From Piscinibacter lacus (lineage in GTDB: Bacteria; Pseudomonadota; Gammaproteobacteria; Burkholderiales; Burkholderiaceae_C), in contig NZ_JAERRA010000001.1 of NCBI RefSeq assembly GCF_016735685.1, positions 1,860,001 through 1,924,000 of the forward strand: DNA of 64,000 nt, in the 5' to 3' direction. Both the position numbers and the translations under genes were made by a program. A model generated the notes under the pieces. It did no database searches. It saw nothing but the letters and a program-made list of their open reading frames with translations, and had not been told where the DNA came from. Below, piece after piece: positions 19,810 through 29,668 of the stretch. Positions within the stretch are counted from its first letter, which is position 1; each line of letters starts with the position of its first letter.

Positions 19810-22275
19810 TCAGCCGCGCAGGCGAACGGCCAGTGTCGAAGCCAGATGGGACATCACGGATTGCAGGGTGGCGTCGATGCGTTCGTCGGTCAATGTGCTG
19901 TCCTCGTCCAGCAGGTCCAGGCGCACGGCCAGGCTGCGTTCACCGGGGCTCACCTCGCCCGTTGCCGCTGCGGGCCGGTAGACATCGAAGAGGCGCGCAC
20001 GACGCAGTAGTCCGCCATGCGGGGCGTCCATCAGCGCTGCGATCAGCGCCTCGTGCGAGACCGCATCCCCAGCGATCAGCGCCAGGTCGCGCTGCACCGG
20101 CAGCAGCTTGGGCAGGGCCTGCAACTGCGGCAGCGGCAGGCGCTGCAGCGCTTCCACGTCAAGCTCGAAGAGCACGGGCGCGCCCGGCAGCTCATAGGCC
20201 TGGCGCCAGCGCGGGTGCAGCTCGCCGACCCAGCCGATGGCCTGGCCGTCGAGTTCGATGCGGGCGCTGCGGCCCGGATGCAGGGCCGGATGCTCGGCCG
20301 CCACGAATCGGGCCTGGCGCGGGCTCAGCAGGGCCTCGACATCGCCCTTGGCGTCGAAGAAGTCGACCGTGCGCTCGCGGCTGCCCCACTGCAGCGCGTC
20401 GACCGCGCCGAAGGCCAGGCCGGCCAGGCGCAGCGGCTGTTGCACGCCGGCCACGGTGCTGTCGCTGTCGGCGACCGTGGCATCGCGCAGGAAGACGCGG
20501 CCCAGCTCGAACACCCGCACCCGCGGCGCCTTGCGCGCCAGGTTGTGGCGGAGCACGGCGACCAGGCTGCCGATCAGGCTGGATCGCATCACCGCCAGCG
20601 GACTGGCGATGGGGTTGAGCACGCGGATCGGCTCGGCGTTACCGGCCAGTTCCTGCTCCCAGCGGGCTTCGACGAAGCTGTAGTTCACCGTCTCCTGGTA
20701 GCCCAGGCCGGCCAGGGCATGGCGCAAGGCATGGTTGCCGCGGCGGGTCTCGGAGCGCACGCGGGCGGTGACCGGGGCCCGGGGTGGTGTGTTCGGAAGT
20801 TGCGGGTAGCCGATCACGCGGATCAGCTCCTCGATCAGGTCCTCTTCGATCTGCAAGTCGAAGCGCCAGCTTGGCGGGGTGATGCGGATCACGTCCCCGC
20901 CCTGCCCCGCTTGCGCCGCCTCGACGACCGGCGCCAGGCCCAGGCGCTGGAAGATTTCCAGCGCGCGGGTCGTGCCGACCGGCATGCCGATCACCTTCTC
21001 GGCCCGGGCCAGGCGCAGGGCCAGCGGCGGCCGGGCGGGCAGCGCGCTGACGGTGTCGTCGACCGGGCCGACCGTGGTCTCCGGCGTGCCGCAGACTTCG
21101 AGGATCAGCGCCGTCAGCCGCTCCAGGTGCAGCGCGGTGCGCTCGGCATCGACACCGCGCTCGAAGCGGTGACCCGCGTCGGTCGAGAACTTGTAGCGCC
21201 GCGAGCGGCCGGCCACCGCCTGCGGCCACCAGAAGGCGCATTCGACATAGACGTTGCGCGTCGCATCGGACACCGCCGCCGCCTGGCCGCCCATGATGCC
21301 GGCCAGCGATTCCACGCCGGCCGCATCGGCGATCACGCCGACCGGCTGGCCGGCGCCATCCGGGCCGAGCTCGACGGTCTGGCCGTTCAGCAGGGTGAGC
21401 TGCTCGCCCGCCCGGCCCCAGCGCACGCTCAGGCCGCCCTGGAGCGTGTCGAGGTCGAAGACGTGGCTGGGCCGACCCAGCTCGAACATCAGGTAGTTCG
21501 ACAGATCGACCAGCGCGCTCACCGGCCGCTGGCCGCAGCGGCGCAGGCGCTCGGCCATCCAGTCGGGCGTGCGGGCTTGCGGGTTCAGGCCGCGGATCAC
21601 CCGGCCGCTGAAGCGGCCGCAAAGGTCGGGGGCCTCGATCGCGACCGGCACGCGCTCGTCGCGGCTGGCCGGCACTGGGGCGATCGTCGGCTCCAGCAGC
21701 GGCGCACCGGTCAGGGCCGACAGCTCACGCGCGATGCCGTAGACGCTGAGGCAGTGCGCCAGATTCGGCGTGAGCTTGAGCGTGAACAGGGTGTCGTCGA
21801 GATGCAGCAGCTCGCGCAGGTCGGTGCCGACCGGCGCCTCGGCTGGCAGCAGCATCAGGCCGGCGTGTTCCTCGGACAGCTTCAGCTCGCGGGCCGAGCA
21901 CAGCATGCCCGCGCTCTCGATGCCGCGCAGCTTGCCCAGCTTGATGCGGAAGGGCTCGCCGCCCGGCTCGGCCGGCGGCAGCTCGGCCCCGACCCGCGCG
22001 CAAGGCACCTTCAGGCCGACGGCGACATTCGGCGCGCCGCAGACGATCTGCAGCAGGGCACCGCTGCCGTCATCGACCTCGCAGACGTTCAGGCGGTCGG
22101 CATTCGGATGGCGGCTGAGGGCCTTCACCTCGCCGACGACGACTTGCGTGAAGGGCGGCGCCACCGGGCGCAGCTCCTCCACTTCCAGGCCGGCCATGGT
22201 GAGGGTCTCGGCCAGTTCGACCGTGCTCAGCGGCGGGTTGCAGAAGGCGCGCAGCCAGGATTCGGGGAATTGCAT
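19810..22275 (-). CDS. pheT: Phenylalanine--tRNA ligase beta subunit
   Basis: 821 residues. With PheS it forms the cytoplasmic (alpha-beta)2 enzyme that charges tRNA-Phe. Domains in order: B1/tRNA-binding EMAP-like domain (about 40-150; [26 protein letters not shown] shortened here), B3/B4 editing domain (about 210-390), B5 (about 405-485), the catalytic-like core, and the C-terminal ferredoxin-like anticodon-binding domain (about 725-821; [20 protein letters not shown]). The length is slightly above E. coli (795). It follows pheS after 66 bp and precedes ihfA by 10 bp. Confidence 0.97.
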   Translation of the reverse strand: MQFPESWLRAFCNPPLSTVELAETLTMAGLEVEELRPVAPPFTQVVVGEVKALSRHPNADRLNVCEVDDGSGALLQIVCGAPNVAVGLKVPCARVGAELPPAEPGGEPFRIKLGKLRGIESAGMLCSARELKLSEEHAGLMLLPAEAPVGTDLRELLHLDDTLFTLKLTPNLAHCLSVYGIARELSALTGAPLLEPTIAPVPASRDERVPVAIEAPDLCGRFSGRVIRGLNPQARTPDWMAERLRRCGQRPVSALVDLSNYLMFELGRPSHVFDLDTLQGGLSVRWGRAGEQLTLLNGQTVELGPDGAGQPVGVIADAAGVESLAGIMGGQAAAVSDATRNVYVECAFWWPQAVAGRSRRYKFSTDAGHRFERGVDAERTALHLERLTALILEVCGTPETTVGPVDDTVSALPARPPLALRLARAEKVIGMPVGTTRALEIFQRLGLAPVVEAAQAGQGGDVIRITPPSWRFDLQIEEDLIEELIRVIGYPQLPNTPPRAPVTARVRSETRRGNHALRHALAGLGYQETVNYSFVEARWEQELAGNAEPIRVLNPIASPLAVMRSSLIGSLVAVLRHNLARKAPRVRVFELGRVFLRDATVADSDSTVAGVQQPLRLAGLAFGAVDALQWGSRERTVDFFDAKGDVEALLSPRQARFVAAEHPALHPGRSARIELDGQAIGWVGELHPRWRQAYELPGAPVLFELDVEALQRLPLPQLQALPKLLPVQRDLALIAGDAVSHEALIAALMDAPHGGLLRRARLFDVYRPAAATGEVSPGERSLAVRLDLLDEDSTLTDERIDATLQSVMSHLASTLAVRLRG

Positions 22276-22341
22276 GGCAGGGGATCAGCTCGTTTCGGCT
22301 CGGACGGCGGTGAGGGCGAGGGGCGATTGAAGAAGGCCCGC

Positions 22342-23391
22342 TCACTGGAACTGCGCGAGGAAGCGCAGGTCGCCGTCGAAGAAAAGGCGCAGGTCGTTCA
22401 CGCCGTAGCGCAGCATGGCCAGGCGGTCGATGCCCGAGCCGAGGGCGAAGCCGAGGTAGCGCTCCGGGTCCAGGCCCATGTTGCGGATGACCTGCGGATG
22501 CACCTGGCCGGAGCCCGACACTTCCAGCCAGCGGCCCTTCAGCGGGCCCTGGCCGAACATGATGTCGATCTCGGCACTCGGCTCGGTGAAGGGGAAGAAG
22601 CTGGGGCGGAAGCGCAGTTCCAGATCCTTCGATTCAAAGAACTGCTGGATGAAGTCGAGGTAGACGGCCTTCAGGTCCTTGAAGCTGATGGCCTCGCCGA
22701 TCCACAGGCCTTCGACCTGGTGAAACATCGGCGAGTGGGTCGCGTCGCTGTCGACGCGGTAGGTGCGGCCCGGCGCGATCACGCGGATCTCGGGCATGGT
22801 CTGGCCGGCGTCGATCAGGTGGCGGTGGGCCTTCACATGACGCACCGCATGCCGGATCTGCATCGGGCTGGTGTGGGTGCGCAGCACGTGGTCGCCTTCG
22901 ACGTAGAAGGTGTCGTGCATCGACCGGGCCGGATGGTCGGCCGGCGTGTTCAGCGCGGTGAAGTTGAACCAGTCGGTCTCGATCTCGGGGCCGTCAGCCA
23001 CCTCGAAACCCATCGAGCCGAAGATGGCCTCGATGCGCTCCATTGCCCGCATCACCGGATGCAGGCTGCCCGCGCCACGACGGCGGCCGGGCAGGCTCAC
23101 GTCCAGGGCCTCGGCCTGCAACTGGCGGCAGAGTTCGGCCTCGGCCAGGGCCTGACGGCGGGCGTTCAGCGCGGCCTCGACCTGGGCCTTCACGGCATTG
23201 ATCTCGGCCCCGCGGGCCTTGCGCGCCTCGGGGTCGAGCTTGCCCAGGCCCTTCATCAGCTCCGTCAGCACGCCGGTCTTGCCGAGGTAGCGGGCCTTGG
23301 CGTCCTCCAGCGCAGCCGGGGTCGCGGCAGCGGCGAAATCGCGGGCCGCGTGGTCGGCCAGATCGGCCAGCGGGATCACGGTGTCGGTCAT
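22342..23391 (-). CDS. pheS: Phenylalanine--tRNA ligase alpha subunit
   Basis: 349 residues, class II aminoacyl-tRNA synthetase catalytic subunit. The N-terminal coiled coil (about 1-100; [21 protein letters not shown]) binds tRNA-Phe. Motif 2 ([21 protein letters not shown]) and motif 3 ([19 protein letters not shown]) are intact, with [16 protein letters not shown] between. The ATG at 23391 gives the family length; an open reading frame continues upstream through a terminator stem, so the longer forms are rejected. A Rho-independent terminator (23440-23466) lies between rplT and this gene. Confidence 0.97.
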   Translation of the reverse strand: MTDTVIPLADLADHAARDFAAAATPAALEDAKARYLGKTGVLTELMKGLGKLDPEARKARGAEINAVKAQVEAALNARRQALAEAELCRQLQAEALDVSLPGRRRGAGSLHPVMRAMERIEAIFGSMGFEVADGPEIETDWFNFTALNTPADHPARSMHDTFYVEGDHVLRTHTSPMQIRHAVRHVKAHRHLIDAGQTMPEIRVIAPGRTYRVDSDATHSPMFHQVEGLWIGEAISFKDLKAVYLDFIQQFFESKDLELRFRPSFFPFTEPSAEIDIMFGQGPLKGRWLEVSGSGQVHPQVIRNMGLDPERYLGFALGSGIDRLAMLRYGVNDLRLFFDGDLRFLAQFQ

Positions 23392-23439
23392 GGGCGGAAC
23401 AGGAAGACAAGGGACGCGGCAGCAGCTACCGCAGAGACG

Positions 23440-23466
23440 AAAAAGGCCTGCCGCGGGGCAGGCCTT
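23440..23466 (-). terminator. Rho-independent terminator/attenuator before pheS
   Basis: On the minus strand a perfect 10-bp stem AAGGCCTGCC/GGCAGGCCTT with a 4-nt loop runs into TTTTT, 49 nt before the pheS ATG and 56 nt after the rplT stop. It would end or attenuate the infC-rpmI-rplT transcript before pheST. No Phe-rich leader peptide was found in the spacer. Confidence 0.8.
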
Positions 23467-23521
23467 GAAGCGGGGGATGGGGCCGGGCCAGGGTCTCAGC
23501 CCCGGCATGGCCTCAAGCCCT

Positions 23522-23878
23522 TCAGGCGAGTTGCGCCTTGGCCTTCTCGACGATGCTGCCGAAGGCGGCCGGATCGTTGACGGCCATGTCGGCCAGCATC
23601 TTGCGGTCCACTTCGATCGCAGCCTTCTTCAGGCCGGCCATGAAGCGGCTGTAGGTCAGGCCCAGCGCACGCGAGGCGGCGTTGATCCGGGCGATCCACA
23701 GCCGGCGGAACACCCGCTTGCGGTTGCGGCGGTCACGATAAGCGTACTGACCGGCCTTCATCACCGCCTGCTTGGCGATGCGATAGACGTTCTTCCGACG
23801 ACCACGGTAGCCCTTGGCCAGGGCCAGGACCTTCTTGTGACGAGCGCGGGCGGTAACACCACGTTTGACGCGAGGCAT
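23522..23878 (-). CDS. rplT: 50S ribosomal protein L20
   Basis: 118 residues, the normal length of bL20, an early-assembly protein that binds 23S r[56 protein letters not shown] and [26 protein letters not shown] are family-diagnostic. A strong AAGGAG ribosome site lies 7 nt before the ATG. In enterobacteria L20 represses its own operon at the rpmI leader; no such pseudoknot was assessed here. The gap to rpmI is 27 bp. Confidence 0.98.
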   Translation of the reverse strand: MPRVKRGVTARARHKKVLALAKGYRGRRKNVYRIAKQAVMKAGQYAYRDRRNRKRVFRRLWIARINAASRALGLTYSRFMAGLKKAAIEVDRKMLADMAVNDPAAFGSIVEKAKAQLA

Positions 23879-23905
23879 GTCTTACTCCTTCAGTCGATGT
23901 GGTGA

Positions 23906-24109
23906 TTACAGGCCAGCGAACGGCAGCATCTGCGCCATGTGACCCATGTTGGTCTCATGCACATTCACCGCGCCGCGGAGCTGACGCTTGTTCTTGGTCG
24001 TCTTCTTGGTCAGGATGTGACGCTTGAAGGCTTGGCCGCGCTTGACGCTGCCACCCGGCCGCACGCGGAAGCGCTTCTTCGCGCTGCTCTTGGTCTTCAT
24101 CTTGGGCAT
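23906..24109 (-). CDS. rpmI: 50S ribosomal protein L35
   Basis: 67 residues, standard bL35: [40 protein letters not shown], then [16 protein letters not shown]. Small, strongly basic large-subunit protein. The ATG at 24109 has a GGAGCAGT ribosome site; a longer in-frame extension upstream is rejected because bL35 always begins MPK. It sits between infC (154 bp upstream) and rplT. Confidence 0.98.
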   Translation of the reverse strand: MPKMKTKSSAKKRFRVRPGGSVKRGQAFKRHILTKKTTKNKRQLRGAVNVHETNMGHMAQMLPFAGL

Positions 24110-24263
24110 GACTGCTCCTTCTGTTGTTCCAGCCGGCGCCGCGAACCGCTCGCGGACTTGGGGGCCGGCAGGCACCGCATCCCCGGCGAACCGGTGATGC
24201 CGGACCCGGCCGAAGCCGGATCCAGGGCCGCCGCGGTGACCAAACCGCCGCAGCCCAAACCAC

Positions 24264-24812
24264 TTATTTTCGCTTCTTCGGCGCCAGCACCATGATCATC
24301 TGGCGGCCTTCGAGCTTGGGCATGTTCTCGACCAACGAGACGTCCGCCAGGTCATCGCGCACCCGTTCCAGCAGCCGCATGCCGATCTCCTGGTGGGTGA
24401 TCTCGCGACCACGGTAACGCAGGGTGACCTTGCACTTGTCGCCGTCTTCGAGGAAGCGACGCATGTTGCGCAGCTTGATCGCGTAGTCACCGTCGTCGGT
24501 GCCGGGGCGGAACTTGATTTCCTTGATGTCGACGACGTGCTGCTTGGCCTTGGCTTCGGCGGCCTTCTTGGCTTCGGCGTACTTGAACTTGCCGTAGTCC
24601 ATCAGGCGGCAGACCGGGGGATCCGCCGTCGGCGCAATCTCGACCAGATCCACATCCTGTTCGCCAGCGAGGCGCAGCGCCTCCATGATCGTCATGACGC
24701 CCAGGGGCTCGTTCTCGGGACCGTTGACCCGCACCTCCGGCGCCATGATCTCCCGGTTGAGGCGGTGCTTGCGCTCGTCGTTGCGGATGCGGCGCTCGAA
24801 GAAATTAGCGAT
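24264..24812 (-). CDS. infC: Translation initiation factor IF-3 with ATC start codon
   Basis: 182 residues. IF-3 binds the 30S subunit, blocks premature 50S joining and proofreads the start codon. From the first ATG (24746) the protein would begin [20 protein letters not shown] and lack the conserved N-terminal helix. In frame upstream the codons read (ATC)[19 protein letters not shown], an IF-3 N-terminus, with AAGGA about 8 nt before the ATC at 24812. A non-AUG start is the known basis of infC autoregulation (AUU in E. coli). Linker and C-domain are complete ([19 protein letters not shown], ending in KK-RK). Confidence 0.93.
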   Translation of the reverse strand: MANFFERRIRNDERKHRLNREIMAPEVRVNGPENEPLGVMTIMEALRLAGEQDVDLVEIAPTADPPVCRLMDYGKFKYAEAKKAAEAKAKQHVVDIKEIKFRPGTDDGDYAIKLRNMRRFLEDGDKCKVTLRYRGREITHQEIGMRLLERVRDDLADVSLVENMPKLEGRQMIMVLAPKKRK

Positions 24813-24923
24813 GGTCTGGGTCCTTCCGAGCCCTGGGGCTCATTGATTGATCGGGGTGCGCCCCGACGCAAGGGCGTCACTTGACCGTGCCGAGGCAACA
24901 GTCGTCTGACGCCGCGGGCCTGT

Positions 24924-26843
24924 TCAGGCCTTGCGGGCGATGTCACCGGTGATCTTCTGGGAGAAGGCTTCCAGGGCCATCGCTCCGAGGTCTTGGTTGC
25001 CCCGGGCGCGCACCGCAACGGCTCCCGCTGCCATCTCCTTGTCACCAACGACGAGGATGTAGGGGAGCTTTTGCATCGAATACTCACGGATTTTATACGT
25101 GATCTTCTCGTTGCGCAGGTCAAGCGCAACCCTAAGGCCTTGTTTTTGCAGCGTTTTGGCGACTTCGCGGGCGTAATCGGCCTGGGCATCGGTGATGTTG
25201 AGCACCGCCACCTGCACCGGCGCCAGCCAGGCCGGCAGCGCGCCGGCATGCTGCTCGATCAGGATGCCGATGAAGCGCTCCAGGCTGCCGAGGATGGCCC
25301 GGTGCAGCATCACCGGCCGCTGGCGGCTGCCGTCCTCGGCCACGTACTCGGCGTCCAGGCGTTCGGGCAGCGCAAAGTCCACCTGGATCGTGCCGCACTG
25401 CCAGGGCCGGCCCAGCGCGTCCTTCAGCGTGTATTCGATCTTCGGGCCGTAGAAGGCGCCGTCGCCCGGGGCGATCTCATAGGCCACGCCGGATCGATCC
25501 AGGCTGGCGAACAGCGCCGCCTCGGCCTTGTCCCAGGCCGCGTCGGAGCCGATGCGCGCGGCCGGCCGGGTCGCGACCTTGTAGAGGATGTCGGTGAAGC
25601 CGAAGTCGGCATAGACACGCTTCAGCAGTTCGGTGAAGGCGCCGCATTCGTCGAGGATCTGGTCCTCGGTGCAGAAGATGTGGCCGTCGTCCTGGGTGAA
25701 GCCACGCACCCGCATGATGCCGTGCAGGCCGCCGGTGGGCTCGTTGCGGTGGCACTGGCCGAACTCGCCGAAGCGCAGCGGCAGGTCGCGGTAGCTCTTC
25801 AGGCCTTGCTTGTAGATCAGCACATGACCGGGGCAGTTCATCGGCTTGAGCGCATAGTCGCGCTTCTCCGACTCGGTCGTGAACATGTTGTCGCGGTACT
25901 TGTCCCAGTGGCCGGTCTTCTCCCACAGGCCCTTGTCGAGGATCTGCGGGCCCTTGACCTCCAAGTAGCCGTTGTCCTGGTAGACGCGCCGCATGGTCTG
26001 CTCGACCTGCTGCCACAGCGTCCAGCCCTTGGGGTGCCAGAAGACCAGGCCAGGGGCATGCTCGTCGAGGTGGAAGAAATCCAGCTCGCGACCGAGCTTG
26101 CGGTGGTCGCGCTTCTCGGCCTCCTCGATGCGCCGCAGGTAGGCCTGCAGATCGTCCTTGCTGGCCCAAGCCGTGCCGTAGACCCGTTGCAGCATCTCGT
26201 TGCGGTGGTCGCCGCGCCAGTAGGCACCGGCCACCTTCATCAGCTTGAAGTGCTTCAGCTTGCCGGTGCTGGGCACGTGCGGGCCGCGGCAGAGGTCCTC
26301 GAAACCGCCCTCGCGGTAGAGGCTCACGTCCTGACCCTCGGGGATGCTGGCGATGATCTCGGCCTTGTAGTGCTCGCCCTGGGCCTTGAAGTGCGCGACA
26401 GCCTCGTCGCGCGGCAGCACGCGGCGCTCGACCTTCTCGTCCTTCCTCGCCAGCTCGCCCATGCGCTGCTCGATGGCGACCAGGTCCTCGGGCGTGAAGG
26501 GCCGCTTGTAGGCGAAGTCGTAATAGAAGCCGTCCTCGATCACAGGGCCGATGGTGACCTGGGCCTCGGGGAACAGCTCCTTGACCGCATAGGCCAGCAA
26601 ATGGGCCGTCGAGTGGCGGATCAGCTCCAGGCCGTCGGCATCCTTCTCGGTCACGATGGCCAGCTCGATGTCTTCGGCGATCGTGTACGAGGTGTCGACC
26701 AGGCGGGCCGCCTCGCCGCGGCCGATGCGGCCGGCCAGCGCGGCCTTGGCCAGGCCGGCGCCGATGGAGGCAGCAACCTCGGCAACGGTCACGGGCGCGG
26801 GGAAGTCACGGCGGGAGCCGTCAGGAAGCTGGATCGCGGGCAT
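24924..26843 (-). CDS. thrS: Threonine--tRNA ligase
   Basis: 639-residue class II synthetase that charges tRNA-Thr. Order of domains: TGS (1-62), editing domain with [16 protein letters not shown] and the metal/editing motif SVxH-like region (63-225), catalytic core with [43 protein letters not shown] and motif 3 [17 protein letters not shown], then the anticodon-binding domain (about 540-639). E. coli ThrRS is 642. The ATG at 26843 is preferred over a TTG at 26864. A terminator lies 22 nt upstream of the start and a short Thr-containing leader ORF lies upstream of that, suggesting attenuation. First structural gene of the translation operon. Confidence 0.97.
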   Translation of the reverse strand: MPAIQLPDGSRRDFPAPVTVAEVAASIGAGLAKAALAGRIGRGEAARLVDTSYTIAEDIELAIVTEKDADGLELIRHSTAHLLAYAVKELFPEAQVTIGPVIEDGFYYDFAYKRPFTPEDLVAIEQRMGELARKDEKVERRVLPRDEAVAHFKAQGEHYKAEIIASIPEGQDVSLYREGGFEDLCRGPHVPSTGKLKHFKLMKVAGAYWRGDHRNEMLQRVYGTAWASKDDLQAYLRRIEEAEKRDHRKLGRELDFFHLDEHAPGLVFWHPKGWTLWQQVEQTMRRVYQDNGYLEVKGPQILDKGLWEKTGHWDKYRDNMFTTESEKRDYALKPMNCPGHVLIYKQGLKSYRDLPLRFGEFGQCHRNEPTGGLHGIMRVRGFTQDDGHIFCTEDQILDECGAFTELLKRVYADFGFTDILYKVATRPAARIGSDAAWDKAEAALFASLDRSGVAYEIAPGDGAFYGPKIEYTLKDALGRPWQCGTIQVDFALPERLDAEYVAEDGSRQRPVMLHRAILGSLERFIGILIEQHAGALPAWLAPVQVAVLNITDAQADYAREVAKTLQKQGLRVALDLRNEKITYKIREYSMQKLPYILVVGDKEMAAGAVAVRARGNQDLGAMALEAFSQKITGDIARKA

Positions 26844-26865
26844 GGGAGGAATCCGTTCGGACAAG

Positions 26866-26894
26866 AAAAAAGCGCGGGAACGAGCCGCGCTTTT
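26866..26894 (-). terminator. Attenuator-type terminator in the thrS leader
   Basis: On the minus strand AAAAGCGCGG/CCGCGCTTTT with a 7-nt loop, continuing into TTTTTT, between the leader peptide and the thrS ATG (22 nt away). A second CCCGCGC copy upstream (within 26906-26925) could pair with the left arm as an antiterminator. Confidence 0.85.
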
Positions 26895-26927
26895 CAGGGG
26901 AGCAGGGACGGTCGCGCGGGTTCGGGC

Positions 26928-26978
26928 TCAGCGCCAGCGGCGCTGCATGGGGGTGGAAGCCGGAGTCCGCGGTGTCAT
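26928..26978 (-). CDS. Putative thrS leader peptide
   Basis: 16-codon ORF MTPRTPASTPMQRRWR ending in TGA, located between a -10-like TAGAAT (27024-27029) and the terminator at 26866-26894. Three of the first nine codons are Thr. Its last codons fall in a perfect hairpin (CAGCGCC/GGCGCTG, 3-nt loop), so ribosome position would affect downstream pairing. The arrangement matches transcription attenuation by charged tRNA-Thr. It is too short for coding statistics; function is inferred from position and composition. Confidence 0.5.
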   Translation of the reverse strand: MTPRTPASTPMQRRWR

Positions 26979-27023
26979 AACCGTCGTGCCCTTCTCGCCC
27001 TTGCTGTGTTTCAGGTGGCACGC

Positions 27024-27029
27024 ATTCTA
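27024..27029 (-). promoter_or_regulatory. Candidate -10 element of the thrS operon
   Basis: TAGAAT on the minus strand (five of six consensus bases), which would place the transcript start near 27017 and give a leader of about 175 nt before thrS. No good -35 was found at 16-18 nt. The 312-bp gap between thrS and aceA contains only this element, the leader ORF, its terminator and the aceA hairpin. Confidence 0.35.
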
Positions 27030-27080
27030 AGTGCGGGGCCGCGGAGCCCCCGGCTTCAAGCCCCGGGCCTCCCCACGCAA

Positions 27081-27110
27081 GAGGGCCCGGAGCTTGCGCC
27101 CCGGGCCCTC
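27081..27110 (-). terminator. Hairpin terminator after aceA
   Basis: Perfect 10-bp stem GAGGGCCCGG/CCGGGCCCTC with a 10-nt loop, 46 nt past the aceA stop. The T tract is poor (TTGCGTG). Confidence 0.55.
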
Positions 27111-27155
27111 CAGCGGTTCACGCGATTCGGGGCCGGCTTGCGCCGGCCGCCGGGA

Positions 27156-28472
27156 TCAGTGGAACTGCTCTTCTTCGGTCGAGCCGGTCAGGGCCTTGAC
27201 CGAGGACGAACCGCCCTGGATCACGGTGGTCACGTCGTCGAAGTAGCCGGCGCCGACTTCCTGCTGGTGCGACACGAAGGTGTAGCCCTGCTCGCGCGCC
27301 CGGAACTCGGGCTCTTGCACCATCTCGACGTAGTGCTTCATGCCCTCGCCCTTGGCATAGGCCTGGGCGAACTGGAAGGTGTTGTACCAGTTGATGTGGA
27401 TGCCCGCGAGGGTGATGAACTGGTACTTGTAGCCCAGCGCGCTCAGCTCGTCCTGGAAGGCGGCAATCGTCTTGTCGTCCAGGTTCTTCTTCCAGTTGAA
27501 GGACGGCGAGCAGTTGTAGCTCAGCAGCTTGCCCGGGTGCTTGGCATGCACGGCCTGGGCGAACTCGCGGGCGAAGCCCAGGTCCGGCGTGCCGGTTTCG
27601 CACCACACCAGGTCGGCGTAGGCGGCATAAGCCACGCCGCGGCTGATGGCCTGCTCCAAACCGTTCTTGACGCGGTAGAAGCCTTCCTGGGTGCGCTCAC
27701 CGGTCAGGAAGGGCTTGTCGTTGGCGTCGTGATCGGAGGTGATCAGGTTGGCGGCTTCCGCATCGGTCCGGGCCAGCACGATGGTCGGCACGCCCATCAC
27801 GTCGGCGGCGAAGCGCGCGGCGATCAGCTTCTCGCAGGCTTCCTGGGTCGGCACCAGCACCTTGCCACCCATGTGGCCGCACTTCTTGACGGCGGCCAGT
27901 TGGTCTTCGAAGTGCACGCCGGCAGCGCCCGCGGCAATCATGTTCTTCATCAGCTCGAAGGCGTTCAGCACGCCGCCGAAGCCGGCTTCCGCATCGGCGA
28001 CGATCGGCAGGAAGTAGTCGATGAAGTCCTTCGAGCCCGGCTCGATGCCGCGCGACCACTGGATCTCGTCCGCGCGCTTGAAGGTGTTGTTGATGCGGCG
28101 GACCATGGTCGGCACCGAGTCGTAGGCATAGAGCGACTGGTCCGGGTACATGGTCTCGGAGGTGTTGCCGTCGGCGGCGACTTGCCAGCCCGACAGGTAG
28201 ACGGCCTCGACACCTGCCTTGGCCTGCTGCATGGCCTGGCCGGCGGTGATGGCGCCGAAGGCATTGACATAGCCCTTCTTGGACGCGCCATTGCACTGGG
28301 CCCACAGCTTCTCGGCGCCGCGCTTGGCCAGGGTGTGCTCGATCTGCACGCTGCCGCGCAGGCGGACGACGTCAGCCGCGGTGTAGCCGCGCTTCACGCC
28401 CTTCCAGCGGGGGTTTTCGGCCCAGTCCTTTTCGAGGGCGGCGATCTGTTGTTCGCGGGTCAGTTGCGTCAT
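27156..28472 (-). CDS. aceA: Isocitrate lyase
   Basis: 438-residue glyoxylate-shunt enzyme that splits isocitrate into glyoxylate and succinate, allowing growth on acetate and fatty acids. The catalytic loop [11 protein letters not shown] carries the essential Cys198; [36 protein letters not shown] and [13 protein letters not shown] are isocitrate-lyase signatures and separate it from methylisocitrate lyase. E. coli AceA is 434 residues. No malate synthase or aceK is adjacent. The upstream region carries the 20-bp element shared with prpE and a second inverted repeat. Confidence 0.97.
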   Translation of the reverse strand: MTQLTREQQIAALEKDWAENPRWKGVKRGYTAADVVRLRGSVQIEHTLAKRGAEKLWAQCNGASKKGYVNAFGAITAGQAMQQAKAGVEAVYLSGWQVAADGNTSETMYPDQSLYAYDSVPTMVRRINNTFKRADEIQWSRGIEPGSKDFIDYFLPIVADAEAGFGGVLNAFELMKNMIAAGAAGVHFEDQLAAVKKCGHMGGKVLVPTQEACEKLIAARFAADVMGVPTIVLARTDAEAANLITSDHDANDKPFLTGERTQEGFYRVKNGLEQAISRGVAYAAYADLVWCETGTPDLGFAREFAQAVHAKHPGKLLSYNCSPSFNWKKNLDDKTIAAFQDELSALGYKYQFITLAGIHINWYNTFQFAQAYAKGEGMKHYVEMVQEPEFRAREQGYTFVSHQQEVGAGYFDDVTTVIQGGSSSVKALTGSTEEEQFH

Positions 28473-28539
28473 GGGAGAGACTCCAGGGATGGAACGGAAA
28501 GTGGCGATAGCGTAGCCGCGTCACCGGGCTTTGCGAAGA

Positions 28540-28559
28540 CTTGTGTCTTATAGAAGACT
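28540..28559 (-). promoter_or_regulatory. aceA promoter/operator palindrome shared with prpE
   Basis: Read on the minus strand this is AGTCTTCTATAAGACACAAG, identical to 9688-9707 before prpE. The TATAAG (possible -10) ends 74 nt before the aceA ATG. A further half site, CAAGTCTT, overlaps its downstream end. Confidence 0.7.
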
Positions 28560-28565
28560 CACTGG

Positions 28566-28590
28566 CAAGTCCTTTTTAATCAAGGACTTG
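28566..28590 (-). promoter_or_regulatory. Second inverted repeat upstream of aceA
   Basis: CAAGTCC/GGACTTG, 7-bp perfect arms with an 11-nt AT-rich spacer, just upstream of the shared element. Spacing and AT-rich centre suit a dimeric activator or repressor site; it is absent from the prpE region. The regulator is unknown. Confidence 0.5.
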
Positions 28591-28714
28591 ACGCCGAGAT
28601 TTCCGGATGCGAAATGTTGTTCTTCACAATGGGAAATTTTGCGGCGCTGCACCAGCTCAGATTTTTACATGGTGGAAGCGGTACCCGCGCCGATGAAATG
28701 AGGACCAGATCACG

Positions 28715-29668
28715 ATGAGCTCCTTCGCCTTCCACAGCGACCAGCGCTTCCTGCGCGTGCCCGCGCCCCAGCCGGGCGATGGCCGGCCCTTCGGCCTGGC
28801 CGGCATTGCCTGGGACGGCAGCGTCACCAACCGACCCGGTGCGCGCTTCGGCCCGGCCGCGATCCGCGCGGCCAGCCTGATGCTCTGCGACGGCATCCAT
28901 CCGCATTTCGACCTCAGCCCCGACACCGCCCTGGCCGACGCCGGCGACCTCGCCCTGCCCAACACCAGCCTCGAACGGATGCGGGCGGCCCTGGCCGCGC
29001 CGGTGGCGCAGTTGCTTGCCGAGCGGCACATGGTCTGGCTCGGCGGCGACCACAGCATCACCCTGCCCTTGCTGCGCGCGCTCAAGGCGCGGCACGGCCA
29101 GCCGCTGGCGGTGCTGCACTTCGATGCGCACTGCGACACCTGGACCGACCATTTCGGCGAACCCAGCGGCCACGGCACCTGGGTGCACGAAGCCATCCAG
29201 GAGGGCCTGGCCCGGCCGGAGGGCTTTGTGCAGATCGGCATCCGCTCGGGCGGCGAGCGCGCGGCCCGCGACTACGTGGCCGACCGCGGCGGCCAGCTCT
29301 TCACCGCCCGCGCCCTGCGCGGCCTGGCCAGCCCGGCGCAGCTTGCGCCCGTGCTCGACGCCATCCGCGCGCGCATGCAGGCCCTCGGCCATCCGCCGCT
29401 CTACCTGAGCCTGGACATCGACTGCCTGGACCCGGCCTATGCCCCCGGCACCGGCACGCCCGAGCCGGGCGGACTGAGCAGCAACCAGGTGCTGACGATC
29501 ATCGAGGAGCTGGCCGACCTGAACTTCGTTGGCATGGATTGCGTGGAAGTGGCCCCGCCCTACGACCATGCCGAGCTCACGGCCAATGCCGCGGCCTGCT
29601 TCGTCTGGACCTACCTCTGCGGCCGCCTCCAGGCGCGCAAGCGCCAGGCCGAGGGCGGCGGCAAGTAA
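28715..29668 (+). CDS. speB: Agmatinase (ureohydrolase family)
   Basis: 317-residue Mn-dependent ureohydrolase; the best assignment is agmatine to putrescine plus urea. All metal-binding motifs are present: GGDHS with His113, DAHCD (Asp137, His139, Asp141) and DIDCLDP (Asp234, Asp236). SVTNRPGARFGPAAIR near residue 36 and GTGTPEPGGLSS are typical of the agmatinase branch rather than arginase. Putrescine made here could feed the catabolic locus 10 kb away. No arginine decarboxylase is nearby. The last 58 bp overlap, tail to tail, the 3' end of the mxaL-like gene. Related guanidino-acid hydrolases cannot be excluded. Confidence 0.88.
   Translation: MSSFAFHSDQRFLRVPAPQPGDGRPFGLAGIAWDGSVTNRPGARFGPAAIRAASLMLCDGIHPHFDLSPDTALADAGDLALPNTSLERMRAALAAPVAQLLAERHMVWLGGDHSITLPLLRALKARHGQPLAVLHFDAHCDTWTDHFGEPSGHGTWVHEAIQEGLARPEGFVQIGIRSGGERAARDYVADRGGQLFTARALRGLASPAQLAPVLDAIRARMQALGHPPLYLSLDIDCLDPAYAPGTGTPEPGGLSSNQVLTIIEELADLNFVGMDCVEVAPPYDHAELTANAAACFVWTYLCGRLQARKRQAEGGGK

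Noticed and set aside
23392..23508. N-terminal extension of PheS by 39 codons
   Set aside because: The frame stays open through the pheS attenuator stem, but the added sequence is Cys/Pro-rich, unlike any PheS, and the ATG at 23391 gives the family length.
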